The notes: a model not told the origin generated them from the sequence alone. Positions 50,663 through 60,589 are shown, counted from the first letter of the stretch. The stretch is 64,000 nucleotides of DNA from CAYTBN01 sp964436045 (GCA_964436045.1 CAYTBN010000010.1:62001-126000); one strand, 5' to 3'. Made by a program: numbers and translations.

Positions 50663-53190
50663 GGGGGCTGTGGACCATCGCGGGCCGCGAGCTGCGGGCC
50701 TACGTGGACGCTCCGGTGGGGGCGGTCTTCCTCAGCGTCTTCGCGGCCATCACCTGCGCCTTGTTCTCCGGCAGCTTCTTCCTGGCCGAGCGGGCCGACC
50801 TGCGGGCCCTGTTCGGGCTGTTGCCACAGATCATGGTGGTCTTCGTGCCGGCGATCACCATGCGGCTGTGGGCCGAGGACCACCGCCAGGGGACCAGCGA
50901 GCTGCTGCTCACCCTGCCGATCCCGGCCTGGCAGGTGGTGGCGGGCAAGTTTGTCGCCGCCCAGGTCTTCCTGACCCTGGCGCTGGCCACGACCCTGCCG
51001 GCGGTGGTGTCGGTGGCGCTGCTGGGGGACCTGGATCCGGGCCCGGTGGTGGGCGGCTACCTGGGTGCCCTGGTGATGGGCGGGCTGTACATCGGCCTGG
51101 GGCTGTTCGCCAGCGGACTGGTGCGGGACCAGGTGGTGGCCTTCATCTTCGCCTTCGTGCTGTCGTTCGCCCTGTACCTGCTGGGCACCGACCTGGTGGC
51201 CCTTCAGCTGGACGCCTGGACCGGGGATGCGGGCACCTTCCTGCGCCGGTACGTGGGGCTGGCCGGACGCTTCGCCGCCATCGAGCGCGGGGTGGTCGAT
51301 CTTCGGGACCTGCTGTACTTCGCCGTCGGCACCGGGCTGTCCCTGGCCCTCAATACCCTGTGGATCCGGGTGCGGATGCAGCCGCGGGCGCGGCGATCGA
51401 TGGCCACGGGGCTGGCCCTGCTGACGCCGATCTGGCTGCTCTCGATGATGGTGCTCGAGCCCCTCGAGCTGGGCCGGTTCGATCTGACGGAGGACCGGCT
51501 GTACACGGTGTCGGAGGCCACCCGCGGTCTGCTGCGCGACCTGGATGCGCCGTTGAAAGCCACCCTGTACGTGTCGCCCGACGACCGGATGCCCGCCGGG
51601 ATGAAGTCGGTCCGCCGGGACGTGGAGGACCTGCTCGACGAGCTGCGGCGGGCCTCGGGGGGGCGGCTCAGTCACCAGGTGGTGGTGATCGATCCGGCCG
51701 CGCTGCGGGCCGAGGAGCAGGAGGCGCGGCCGGCGGTCGGCGCGGAAGAAGCCGAGGCGGAGGAGAACCCCCTCACCGAGGAGGAGGAGCTCGCCGAGCG
51801 GCTGCTCAAGGACGGGGTGCGGCCGTTCGAGGTCAGGAGCGTGGAGGCCGACGGCTTTGGCGTGACCCGGGTCTACAGCGCCCTGACCCTGGCCTACAAG
51901 GACCGGCCGGAGCAGGTGGTGCCGAGGATCAAGCCGGCGCTGATCCCGGTGCTCGAGTACGAGCTGATGATGCGGATCGACCGGCTGCTGCGGATCAGCA
52001 AGCCCAGGGTCGCGCTGGTGGCGCCCGTGGAGCGCCAGCCGGTGGAGCCCTCCCTGGCCAAGGTCTACCGGGACATGGGCAAGCCGGTGCCCGATCGCCG
52101 CACGGACCACTTCTCGATCCTGGGCAAGGCGCTCAAGCGGCTGGAGTACGAGGTCCACCGGCTGGAGCGCTTCGGCGAAGACCGGCCCCTGCCCGACGAC
52201 GTGGACCTGATCATCGTGCCCGCCCCCGACGGCTGGACCCCGCGCCAGGTCTACGAGCTCAACGCCGCCCTGCGCAGGGGCCAGTCCGTGTTGCTGGCCA
52301 CCCAGCGCTACACCTTCGACTACAAGCCCTATCGGGGGCAGTACAAGGTCAGCGCCGTGCCCACCGGGACCGGCGTCGACCCGCTGCTGGAGGCGGCAGG
52401 CCTGACCCTGTCCAGCGATTGGCTGATGGACCGCAGCAGCGAGGCGATCACCGTGGTCGGCACCGCGATGATGGCCCAGCGGGCCCAGCGGCCGGCGCCC
52501 CTGGAGATGGACACCCACGTGCTGGTACCCGACACCGGGATGAACGCCGACGTGGCCACCACTGCGCGCCTGGGCCGGATGCTGATGCCCTGGACCAGCG
52601 CGCTGGCCGTCGACGAGGGGGCCGCCGCAGCGGCCGGGTTGACGGTCACACCCCTGCTGTGGTCGAGCGCGGAGAGCTGGCAGGTCCCCGCCCACCCGGG
52701 CAACCTCAAGGGCCCGGACGTCCAGCCCCCCGAGACCTTCGCTGGGCCCTATCCGCTGGCGGTGATGGTCGAAGGGGTGTTCCCCGACGCGTTCGCAGAC
52801 GGGCCGATCCCCGGCTGGCTCCCGGGCGAGGTGGGCGAGCCGCTGCCGTCGATGGACGACGACGAGCCCGTCCCGGCGCGGATGCTGGTGGTGGCCTGCG
52901 ACCAGCTCCTGCGCGACCGCTTCATCCGCGCGGCCGACAACGGCCGGTTTGCGCTCAACGCCATCGACGCCCTGGCCCTGGGTGACGCCCTGGTGAGCAT
53001 CCGCGGCAAACAACCCGTGGATCGCCGCATCCACCGTGTCTCCGGGTCGACCCGAACCGCCCACCGGGTGGGGGTGGTGGGCGGAGTTCCCCTGCTGATT
53101 GGGCTGCTGGCGCTGGTGCGGGCGCTGGCGATCCGCCGGGGCAAGGCCCGTCATCAGTCCCGCATCGCCGGCGACGGGGGAGCATCGTGA
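50659..53190 (+). CDS. GldF-GldG fusion: ABC-2 permease joined to substrate-side Gld protein
   Basis: The product has 843 residues from a GTG start that overlaps the ATPase stop. Residues 1-230 are an ABC-2 permease with about six helices, and a further helix at about 255-275 leads into the large GldG-type extracytoplasmic domain (LDAPLKATLYVSPDDRMPAG, RVYSALTLAYKDRPEQVV). An acidic insert at about 355-385 is Glu/Ala-rich. A helix near 815-835 ends it. In Flavobacterium GldF and GldG are separate; a fusion is known elsewhere. The substrate is unknown, and no gliding adhesin genes lie in the window. Confidence 0.88.
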   Translation: MRGLWTIAGRELRAYVDAPVGAVFLSVFAAITCALFSGSFFLAERADLRALFGLLPQIMVVFVPAITMRLWAEDHRQGTSELLLTLPIPAWQVVAGKFVAAQVFLTLALATTLPAVVSVALLGDLDPGPVVGGYLGALVMGGLYIGLGLFASGLVRDQVVAFIFAFVLSFALYLLGTDLVALQLDAWTGDAGTFLRRYVGLAGRFAAIERGVVDLRDLLYFAVGTGLSLALNTLWIRVRMQPRARRSMATGLALLTPIWLLSMMVLEPLELGRFDLTEDRLYTVSEATRGLLRDLDAPLKATLYVSPDDRMPAGMKSVRRDVEDLLDELRRASGGRLSHQVVVIDPAALRAEEQEARPAVGAEEAEAEENPLTEEEELAERLLKDGVRPFEVRSVEADGFGVTRVYSALTLAYKDRPEQVVPRIKPALIPVLEYELMMRIDRLLRISKPRVALVAPVERQPVEPSLAKVYRDMGKPVPDRRTDHFSILGKALKRLEYEVHRLERFGEDRPLPDDVDLIIVPAPDGWTPRQVYELNAALRRGQSVLLATQRYTFDYKPYRGQYKVSAVPTGTGVDPLLEAAGLTLSSDWLMDRSSEAITVVGTAMMAQRAQRPAPLEMDTHVLVPDTGMNADVATTARLGRMLMPWTSALAVDEGAAAAAGLTVTPLLWSSAESWQVPAHPGNLKGPDVQPPETFAGPYPLAVMVEGVFPDAFADGPIPGWLPGEVGEPLPSMDDDEPVPARMLVVACDQLLRDRFIRAADNGRFALNAIDALALGDALVSIRGKQPVDRRIHRVSGSTRTAHRVGVVGGVPLLIGLLALVRALAIRRGKARHQSRIAGDGGAS

Positions 53191-54158
53191 GCCGCCGCCA
53201 GATCGTCGGCTGCTTGCTGATCATCGCCGGGCTCGCTGCGGTGGCCGCCTGGCAGCGGCGTCCGTCGGACGTTGGCGCCCGGGGACCGGAGATCCTGGTC
53301 CCCGAGGGTACGTTGACGCTGGCGGAGGTGGGACGGATCGAGATCCGGCGCGAGGGCCGGGACGGCGAGTCCGTGGTGCTGACCCGCGCGGGGGACCGCT
53401 GGGTACTGCCAGAGCGCGACGACGCCCCTGCCAGCGCCGAGCACATCGAGCGGCTGGTCAGCGCGGTCGACGGACTGGTCGGCGAGGCCCGGGCCAGCGA
53501 GGCCGGCCTGCTGCCGGACTTCGAGCTGGCGGGAGATGGGGCCTTCGAGCTGGAATTCCAGGATGCGTCGGGGGCGCGTGTGCTGTGGCTCGGCGTGGGC
53601 AAACGCGGTCCGCGGGTGAACCGCAGCTTCGTGCGGCGCGAGGGGGACGACCGCGCTTGGCTCGGCCACGCGTCGATCCACGGCGCCCTCGGAATCCACG
53701 GCCATGGCGACCGTCCCTTCGATCCCGACTTCTTCCTCGACCTCCACCTGCTGGGGGTGGAGGCGGAGCAGGTGACCGCGATCCTCGTCGAGGGCGGGGC
53801 ACCCTGGGCCGTTACCCGCGACGGCGGCGGTAGCCCCTGGCGCTGGACCGCCGGGGGCGGGGACGCGGCTCCGGACGAGCGCCAGGCCACCGGCCGGGCT
53901 CACTCGGCGGCGCGGGCGCGGGCCACCGGGCTGGTCGGCCTGAGGCCCCCCGAGCAGGTGGGCCTGGCGCCGCCGTTCGCTCGCTTCACGGTGCTCCACG
54001 GGGGCGAGACCGCTGCCCTGCGCATCGGCGACTCCGTCCCGGCCGATCCGGAGGACGAGCACCCCCGGGAGGAGCGATACGTGGCCGTCGAAGGCAGCGA
54101 GCTGGTGTGGCGGATGTCCCAGGGGGTCGTCGACGCGTTGATCCGCCCCCTGGAGTAG
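53187..54158 (+). CDS. DUF4340 protein
   Basis: The product has 323 residues from a GTG that overlaps the stop of the GldFG gene. Residues 5-22 are an N-terminal membrane anchor, and the rest is a beta-rich extracytoplasmic domain with the repeated pattern VGRIEIRREGRDGE, DRWVLPERDD and LWLGVGKRGPRVN seen in DUF4340. These proteins regularly accompany GldG-like exporters and probably form part of the complex on the periplasmic side. Confidence 0.85.
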   Translation: MSRRQIVGCLLIIAGLAAVAAWQRRPSDVGARGPEILVPEGTLTLAEVGRIEIRREGRDGESVVLTRAGDRWVLPERDDAPASAEHIERLVSAVDGLVGEARASEAGLLPDFELAGDGAFELEFQDASGARVLWLGVGKRGPRVNRSFVRREGDDRAWLGHASIHGALGIHGHGDRPFDPDFFLDLHLLGVEAEQVTAILVEGGAPWAVTRDGGGSPWRWTAGGGDAAPDERQATGRAHSAARARATGLVGLRPPEQVGLAPPFARFTVLHGGETAALRIGDSVPADPEDEHPREERYVAVEGSELVWRMSQGVVDALIRPLE

Positions 54159-54253
54159 CCCGGGGGGCCACCCAAGTGACCGGCCAGCAGTGGTAGGATG
54201 CGATTCGCCAGACAGAACGGCCGCGCGGACCATCGCCGCTCGAGAGGGGAAGC

Positions 54254-55087
54254 ATGCCGACCTTCGTCATTCACGCGCTCAATCAGGAACCCAAGAAGGC
54301 CAGCTACTCGCAGACAGAGGTGAGCGTCGGTCGCGAGGCCGACAACGACCTGGCGCTGCCGGGCAAGACCGTGTCCCGCCACCACGCGACGTTCCTCCGG
54401 ACCCCGGAGGGCTGGGTCGCCCGCTGCGTGTCCGAGACGAATCCCCTGGTGGTCGACGGGGCGATGACCCGCACCGAGGTGGAGGTCGTCGAGGGCAGCG
54501 AGGTGCTCGTCGGCGGTGACTACCTGCTGGTCTTTGTCGAGAACGAGAAGAACGCCGCGAACTACATGGGCGGCGAGAAGAAGTACTACACCCGGGTCGC
54601 CTGCGAACGCTGCGGCTGGGCGGGCCTGATGAGCGGCGTGCGCGCCCAGCCCGTCTGCCCGGGCTGCGGTAACACGGACCTGGCCCGCGGGGACGCATAC
54701 GACCACACCAAGGAGGCGGACAAGGCCCAGGCCGGCGCCACCGCGTTCGTGGATCAACCAGGTCAAGGCGGCGATGGACCAGCTCAAGACCGCCAAGATG
54801 AGCCACATCGAGCGGTCCGACGGCAAGTCGGGCGGGGCGTCCCGCAAGGAGCTCACCGAACGGGACACGCTGGTGATCAGCAAGGGCACCACCACCGGGC
54901 TCAAGCTGTTCGGGATCGTGTTCGGCGAGGGCATCAAGATCTCGTGGAACGGCAAGAACTTCCTGGCCGAGTCCACGCTCTCCTTCCCCTCGATGAAGGT
55001 AAAGGCACCAAGGAATCCACGTGCCTGCTGAAGAACGGCGACCTGATCGAGGTCGGCTCCAACCGTTTCAAGTTCGTCACCGAATAG
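54254..55087 (+). pseudogene. FHA/zinc-ribbon protein gene with two compensating frameshifts
   Basis: From ATG 54254 the first frame gives an FHA domain (VSVGREADNDLALPGKTVSR, HHATF, residues about 21-95) and a zinc ribbon (CERCGW ... CPGCG, about 117-140). Near 54746-54750 homology-like coding passes to the next frame (INQVKAAMDQLKTAKMSHIE, then RDTLVISKGTTTGLKLFGI), and near 54993-55001 it returns to the first frame (GTKESTCLLKNGDLIEVGS). One extra base and one missing base would explain this. The repaired protein would have about 277 residues. No slippery sequence is evident, so mutation or sequence error is likelier than programmed shifting. Confidence 0.78.
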
Positions 55088-55146
55088 ACCTGCGGTCGCG
55101 CCCGCCTGGCGGACCGGACCTTTCGCAGATCGCTTGCGGAGGGGCA

Positions 55147-57096
55147 ATGCGTCACATCACACGAACCCTGGCCGTTCTCTGCGCGCTGACCCTGGCGACC
55201 ACCGCGGCGGCCCGGCGCCCCGAGATCGTGATGGAGGGCGGCTTCTACACCCTGGACAAGCTCTGCTACATCAAGAAGAGCGGGGCGCCGAAGTACAAGT
55301 TCGCCGACCTCGTCGAGTGGACCGGCGGGGCCATCGATCGGTACGACGAGACGATCACCTACGATGGTGACTCGACCCTGACGACCGAGACCCAGTACAA
55401 GGTGACGCTGTCCGATGACGCCCTGCTCGACCGCTGGTACGTCGGCGGCATCGATCCGGCGATGGGCGACGAGCTGGAGCTGCGCCGGGCGGTCTTGCGG
55501 CGCCAGGGCAAGCCCGACGAGACGTACTCGCAGGCGGATCTGCGGGAGGAGGCCCTGGACCAGGGGTTCGACTACTTCAGCAGCTTCCGCCGCTACTACC
55601 TGGAGTTGCCCGAAGACGAGGCCGCCGGGACGCTGTCGGTCGAGATCGTGGTGACCACTCACAGCCACCCCGGCTTCGAGGGGTACGTCTCGCATATCGG
55701 GCCGCTACAGGTGGTCGGCTACACGGACACTCGCACGCTGACGTACCGCTACCCGGCGGATCGGCCGCTGTACTTCAAGCAGCGCGGCTTCACCATGGAA
55801 GCCCCGGCGGTGGAAGACGGCGAGATGGTCGAGGTCCGCTACGAGCTGCGCCATCTGCGCCCCAACGCGCACGAGCGCTGGTCCGCGCACCCGTGGTCCA
55901 ACTACCCCGCGGTCCTGGCCAGCTCGCTGCCCGACTGGGCGGGATTCCACGGGCTGGCCGCTAGCGTCTACCAGGAACGCAGCGTGGCCGACGACGCCAT
56001 CCGCGTAGAAGTGGCCCGGCTGACCGAGGGACTGAGCGATCCGCGGGCGCGGGCGGAGGCGATCTACCGGTTCGTTGCAGCCGACCTGCACTACCTGGGG
56101 ATCTTCCTGGGCGAGTCGGGCTGGATCCCCCACGCCGCGGCCGACGTGTTCGCCCATCGCTACGGGGATTGCAAGGACCACTCCGTGTTGATGGTCACCA
56201 TGCTCCGGGAGGCGGGGATCCCGGCCTGGCCGACGTTGATCCACTCAGGTCGCCCCGCCTTCGTCGATCCCGACCTGCCGATCCTGCTGGCCAACCACAT
56301 GGTGGTCTACGCCGAGATCGACGGGGAGGGCCTGTTCCTGGACGGCACCTCCAACCCCTACCAGTTCGGCAATCCCTCCGACGGCATCCGCCATCGCACG
56401 GCCATCGTCCTCGGTGACGACGCGGTCCGGTTGATCGAGGTGCCCTCGGGCTCGGCTGCTGGCCGCTGGGAACGGGAGGAGATCGCGCTGCGATTGGACT
56501 CGGACGGGAGCCTGCGGGCGGATGTGACCCTGAGCTACGACGGCTTCCGCGCCGCGTGGTTGCGCGACCGGGTGCACAAGGAGACCGCCGCCGAGGTGGA
56601 TCGGGAGGACGTGGAGTGGCTCTGCGGCGCCTACACGCTTCCCGAGGAGCTGGAGTGGCGCTACGAGCTGGGCGAAGGACCGGCGCCCGCGGTGCGGCGG
56701 GCTACCCTGCGCAGCGACGACCACGTCCGCCGTTCCGGCCCCGTGATGATCCTGGACCTGCCGTGGCTGGAACTGCCGGCGGCGATCAAGCCCCAGGTCC
56801 AGGCCCACGACTTCCAGGTGTTCGTCTCCCCTCTGACCTACGAGGCCCAGCTGACCCTGCAGCTCCCCGATGGATATCGGCTGGTCAACCCCCCCGAGGA
56901 CCTGAACCGGACCTGGCCCGGCGGCAAGCTGCGCGTCGACGTGGAGGTGAACGGCAGCTCGGTGACCATCGAGGGCGAGGGCAGCTGGAACAACCAGCGG
57001 ATCGCCCCGGCCGCCGCGGAGAGTTACGCCCAGTTCCGCACAGCCCTCCACGACGCCCTGCAGCACACGCTGGTGCTCGAGGAGGTGGCGCGATGA
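55147..57096 (+). CDS. DUF3857/transglutaminase-core secreted protein
   Basis: The product has 649 residues. The ATG at 55147 has GGAGG 4 bases upstream, and residues 1-21 are a signal peptide (ending AAA). The N-terminal half is the beta-rich DUF3857. The transglutaminase core has Cys342 in HRYGDCKDHSVLMVTMLREAG, His in LLANHMVVYAEI and Asp in LFLDGTSNPYQFG. Function is unknown, but the pair with the next gene (ATGA overlap) suggests one complex. The gene follows the FHA gene after 59 bases. Confidence 0.88.
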   Translation: MRHITRTLAVLCALTLATTAAARRPEIVMEGGFYTLDKLCYIKKSGAPKYKFADLVEWTGGAIDRYDETITYDGDSTLTTETQYKVTLSDDALLDRWYVGGIDPAMGDELELRRAVLRRQGKPDETYSQADLREEALDQGFDYFSSFRRYYLELPEDEAAGTLSVEIVVTTHSHPGFEGYVSHIGPLQVVGYTDTRTLTYRYPADRPLYFKQRGFTMEAPAVEDGEMVEVRYELRHLRPNAHERWSAHPWSNYPAVLASSLPDWAGFHGLAASVYQERSVADDAIRVEVARLTEGLSDPRARAEAIYRFVAADLHYLGIFLGESGWIPHAAADVFAHRYGDCKDHSVLMVTMLREAGIPAWPTLIHSGRPAFVDPDLPILLANHMVVYAEIDGEGLFLDGTSNPYQFGNPSDGIRHRTAIVLGDDAVRLIEVPSGSAAGRWEREEIALRLDSDGSLRADVTLSYDGFRAAWLRDRVHKETAAEVDREDVEWLCGAYTLPEELEWRYELGEGPAPAVRRATLRSDDHVRRSGPVMILDLPWLELPAAIKPQVQAHDFQVFVSPLTYEAQLTLQLPDGYRLVNPPEDLNRTWPGGKLRVDVEVNGSSVTIEGEGSWNNQRIAPAAAESYAQFRTALHDALQHTLVLEEVAR

Positions 57097-59228
57097 CTGG
57101 CCGAACCCTGCTCGTGGCGTTTCTGTCGCTGGCCCTGATGCCCCTCTCGATCCGCGCCCAGGAGGTCGTGGACGACGGGGATCCGGCCGGGTCGCCACCG
57201 GTCGCGCCGCTCCCCGTCTGGGAGCGCTACCCGGACGACGACGTGGTGCTGATCTCCCGGGAGCTCGCCTACACCCTGGACGACGCGGGGGCCGTCTCGC
57301 TGCGTGTTTCGGTGGTCTACCAGGCGGCGTCGGAGAAGGGGCGGGAGTCGCTGCAGAGCCGGACCATCGAGTACAACGCGGCGCTGCAGCAGGTCGAGGT
57401 GGAGCGCGCCTGTAGCGTGGACGACGCGGGGGTGGAGCGCTGTACTCCCACCGATCGGATGGTGGAACAGCCCGAGGCTGGCGAGGACATCGTGGCCGGT
57501 CAGAACCAACCCATGCAGATCGTGGTGCCCTTCGAGGAGGTCCGGCTGGGCTCGCGCACGGAGCTGACCTACCGCCGCGACTACCCCACCCGCGAGGGAC
57601 AGCGGCTGTTCTCGGCCATCCGAGGGCGTTCCAGCACCGGCCCTTGCGAACACGTGGCGGTCAGCGTCACCCACCCGGCGGGGCGCCCTGTCCACGCCAG
57701 CCTGGTCGGCGAGGCGGAGTATTCGCGGGTCGACGAGGGCGACGCAGTGACCCACCGCTGGTCTTTCGGCCCCCAGCCCTCACCGCCCACCGACAGCGAT
57801 CGACCCAAGATGATGGAGCTCGGACCGGCCCTCTACCTGTCCGAGATCGCAGACTGGCAGGCCTTCACCGACTGGTACATGCCCTACGTCGAGGCCGCGG
57901 CGGAGCGTTATCGGACCGGCGCTGGCCGGGAGGTGATGGCCCTGGCCGAGCCACGGATGGCGCCCCTGGATCCCGCCCTCAAGCTCGGCTTCCTGATGGA
58001 CGACCGGATGCCGGTCGCATCCGTCGACGTGTCGGTGGGCACCCTGCTTCCCGGGCCGCTGCAGACCGTCGTGCGCCAGGCTCCGACCCAGGTCGAGAAG
58101 TCCATCGCCCTGTGGGCCTTGCTGCGGGATGCGGGGATCGAGGGAGTGAACCTGGCGTTTGCGACCCGCCGCCGGGTGGGCGTGCCCGGTGATATCGCCT
58201 GCCCGCCGGCGTTCCAGGATCTGCTGGTCCACGTGGCCGGCCGCGGTGTGATCGACGGCGACACCCACGCCGACTTCATCGACACCGTGCCGAGCAGCAT
58301 GCGCGGGGGCACCGTGGTGGTGCTGGACCCCGCCGGCCCGCGGGTCCTCTCCGGCGACGACCTGGATCCGCCCGGGGATCGGCCGGGGTGGCACAGGGAT
58401 GGGCGGATCACGGTGTCGGGCGACGAGGTCCGGGTCGATGAGGAGCTGACGTTCAGCGGCTCCGCGGCGGCTGGGGCGCGGTCGTTCTGGCGTCGCAAGC
58501 AGGACGATCTGGAACTGGAAAAGGCCATTGATCGCCGGGCTAACCGCTGGTTGGCGGCCCGGCTGCGTAAGCCCCGGTCCGAGGAGGATTCCTCCCTGAG
58601 GGACGAGATTCACGACTGGACGAGGGCCCGGGACTACACAGGCGGAAAGGTCCGCGAGGTGGAGCTGTTCGACGCCTGGGATCCGGACGCCGAACTGACG
58701 ATGCACCTGCGATACGCCCCCACGGAGACCTGCGTCGAGCACAGGAAGAGCGGGAGCTGCGCGGTGGGTCTGCTGATGCTCGAGCCAGTGGCCGATCTCC
58801 TGATGGTCCGCTTGCCGCTGACCGTCGAGGGGGTCTCCAGCCGCTGCGCGGCGGGCCGCCCCGAGCGGGACGCGCCGCTGGCGATCAGCGCGTGGAACTA
58901 CAGTTACCGCTACGACTTCGTCGTGCCCGTCGGCTACGAGCTGGTTGGCGTTCCCGAGGACATTGCCATCGAGAGCGACCTGGCGTCTCTCTCCCTTTCC
59001 TTCCGCGAGGCAGAGATCCCACCCGTGCAGCCGGACGACGATGACAAGAAGGCCGACGACGACGAGGAGCCCGAGGAGCCGCGGCCAGGCGTCGTGGTCG
59101 AGGCCAGCTACCAGATCCACGTCCTGCGTGTCCCCGAAGACCGGTACCAGGAGTTCCGCCAGATCGCCGCGCGCCACGCCCTCGCATTCACCGACCCCAT
59201 CGTGCTGAGGCGTACCTCGGCGCCCTGA
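57093..59228 (+). CDS. DUF3857 protein with degenerate transglutaminase core
   Basis: The product has 711 residues with a signal peptide at 1-22 (ending RAQ). Its layout follows its upstream neighbour: a DUF3857 half and a transglutaminase-like core. In the core, TQVEKSIALWALLRDAG aligns with DCKDHSVLMVTMLREAG of the neighbour, and the catalytic Cys position is Gln. So the protein is probably a pseudoenzyme partner. An Asp/Lys/Glu linker (QPDDDDKKADDDEEPEEP) precedes the last domain. Start and upstream stop overlap (ATGA). Confidence 0.82.
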   Translation: MTGRTLLVAFLSLALMPLSIRAQEVVDDGDPAGSPPVAPLPVWERYPDDDVVLISRELAYTLDDAGAVSLRVSVVYQAASEKGRESLQSRTIEYNAALQQVEVERACSVDDAGVERCTPTDRMVEQPEAGEDIVAGQNQPMQIVVPFEEVRLGSRTELTYRRDYPTREGQRLFSAIRGRSSTGPCEHVAVSVTHPAGRPVHASLVGEAEYSRVDEGDAVTHRWSFGPQPSPPTDSDRPKMMELGPALYLSEIADWQAFTDWYMPYVEAAAERYRTGAGREVMALAEPRMAPLDPALKLGFLMDDRMPVASVDVSVGTLLPGPLQTVVRQAPTQVEKSIALWALLRDAGIEGVNLAFATRRRVGVPGDIACPPAFQDLLVHVAGRGVIDGDTHADFIDTVPSSMRGGTVVVLDPAGPRVLSGDDLDPPGDRPGWHRDGRITVSGDEVRVDEELTFSGSAAAGARSFWRRKQDDLELEKAIDRRANRWLAARLRKPRSEEDSSLRDEIHDWTRARDYTGGKVREVELFDAWDPDAELTMHLRYAPTETCVEHRKSGSCAVGLLMLEPVADLLMVRLPLTVEGVSSRCAAGRPERDAPLAISAWNYSYRYDFVVPVGYELVGVPEDIAIESDLASLSLSFREAEIPPVQPDDDDKKADDDEEPEEPRPGVVVEASYQIHVLRVPEDRYQEFRQIAARHALAFTDPIVLRRTSAP

Positions 59229-59304
59229 TCACGGCGCCATGTCGACGCGTTTTCCCACGATCTGACGTTTTTGGCAGAATTGTAAGATTCGTCCAGAATC
59301 GGCC

Positions 59305-59333
59305 TTGACCAGGATACCGAGTATCTGTACGGT
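59305..59333 (+). promoter_or_regulatory. Promoter with palindromic operator in the spacer
   Basis: TTGACC (59305-59310), 17 bases, then TACGGT (59328-59333) gives a plausible sigma-70-type promoter. GATAC-CGA-GTATC at 59313-59325 lies wholly inside the spacer. The operon it serves ends with a TetR gene, so this is the likely TetR operator. It lies 50 bases before the adaptor start; no second copy of the 13-mer is seen. Confidence 0.55.
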
Positions 59334-59383
59334 TTGTGTCAGAACGTCCAGTATCCATCCTGCCCGAACCCCACGGGAGAACG

Positions 59384-60589
59384 ATGTCCGACAGCGGCGA
59401 TCTCCGGGACCCCGCGTCCCCTCCGCCCCCGGCCAGGGGCCGCCGGTCGGTGGTGTTCTGGTTGATCGTGTTGGTCGGGTTCGTCCTGCTCGGCGGCTTC
59501 GTGTTCCGTGTCGGCCAGGGGCTTGTCGAGCGGCTGCGGCCGCCGCCGGATCTGGAGATCCCGCCGACCCGGGTGGCGGCCATCGACCTGCAGCCGCGCC
59601 CCTTCGAGTTCACCGTCCCCATCGCGGGCACCCTGGCACCGGTGCATTCGGTGGACGTCTTCCCCAAGGTCGGCGGCAAGGTCGTGGCCGTGTACGCGGG
59701 GCTCGGCGACCGGGTGACCCAGGGCGACGCGCTGGCGTCGGTGGAGTCGACCGAGTACCAGCTCCAGGCCCGCCAGGCCGACGTCGGACTGGCGATGGCC
59801 GACCAGGCCGTGGAGATGGCCGAACGGGGCTTCGACCGGCTCAACAACGTCCGTGAGCGTTCCGAGTCCTTCGGGATCAGCGAACAGACCTTCGAGACGG
59901 CCCAGATCGAGGTCGAGGGCACCCGGACCCAGGCGGAACAGGCCCGGCTCCAGCGCCAGCTGGCCCACAAGATGGTGGACAACGCCACCATGCGCGCCCC
60001 GGTGACAGGGGTGATCTCCAAGGTCAACGCCCTGCTCGGGTCGATGGTGGGCAACGAGTACCCGGCGTTCCACATCGACGACACCAGCCAGCTGGTCGTC
60101 CGCTGCGAGGTGGGCGACCTGGACCTGCCCCAGCTGGCGGCGGGGCAATCGGTGCGGCTCTGGACGGACACCATGCCGGACGCGGTGCTGGCCGGCACGG
60201 TCGGGGCGGTGGCGCCGACGCTGGACGCCTGGACCCGCCGGGCCCCGGTGGAGATCGAGGTCCCCAACCCGGACGGCAAGGTCACGGGCAACCTGTTCGC
60301 CCGCGGCGAGATCGTGGTGGCCGAGGACCCGGAGGCGCTGGTGCTGCCCCTGGACGTGGTCCAGCGCAGCGTGGATTCGGCCTGGGTCCAGGTGGCCGCA
60401 GCGGGTGTGGTCCGCAAGCGTGCGATCCGCATCGTGGGTGAGTCCCGCGAGCAGGTGGCGGTCGCCGGGCTCGAGCCCGGCACGCTGGTGATCGTCCCCG
60501 GCGCGGAGCACCTGGCCGAGGGTGAGCCGGTCGAGGTCGTGGTCAGCGATCCCGACCGGGAGGGCACCGGGGCCGATGTGGCTCAGTGA
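59384..60589 (+). CDS. RND efflux periplasmic adaptor (HlyD/AcrA family)
   Basis: The product has 401 residues from the ATG at 59384 (GGGAGA 4 bases upstream); an upstream start at 59336 would add 16 residues. A cytoplasmic start and one membrane helix (about 23-47) precede the barrel-sandwich domain (VDVFPKVGGKVVAVYAGLGDRVTQGD), the alpha-hairpin (about 130-190), the second half of the lipoyl motif (MRAPVTGVISKVNALLGSMV) and the beta-barrel. It links the RND pump to an outer-membrane channel that is not in the window. It overlaps the pump gene by 14 bases. Confidence 0.9.
   Translation: MSDSGDLRDPASPPPPARGRRSVVFWLIVLVGFVLLGGFVFRVGQGLVERLRPPPDLEIPPTRVAAIDLQPRPFEFTVPIAGTLAPVHSVDVFPKVGGKVVAVYAGLGDRVTQGDALASVESTEYQLQARQADVGLAMADQAVEMAERGFDRLNNVRERSESFGISEQTFETAQIEVEGTRTQAEQARLQRQLAHKMVDNATMRAPVTGVISKVNALLGSMVGNEYPAFHIDDTSQLVVRCEVGDLDLPQLAAGQSVRLWTDTMPDAVLAGTVGAVAPTLDAWTRRAPVEIEVPNPDGKVTGNLFARGEIVVAEDPEALVLPLDVVQRSVDSAWVQVAAAGVVRKRAIRIVGESREQVAVAGLEPGTLVIVPGAEHLAEGEPVEVVVSDPDREGTGADVAQ

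Noticed and set aside
49727..54158. Complete gliding motility locus
   Set aside because: Only the exporter set (ATPase, permease-GldG, DUF4340) is present. It occurs in many non-gliding bacteria.
54740..55010. Programmed ribosomal frameshifting in the FHA gene
   Set aside because: No slippery heptamer or downstream structure is evident, and two opposite shifts would be needed.
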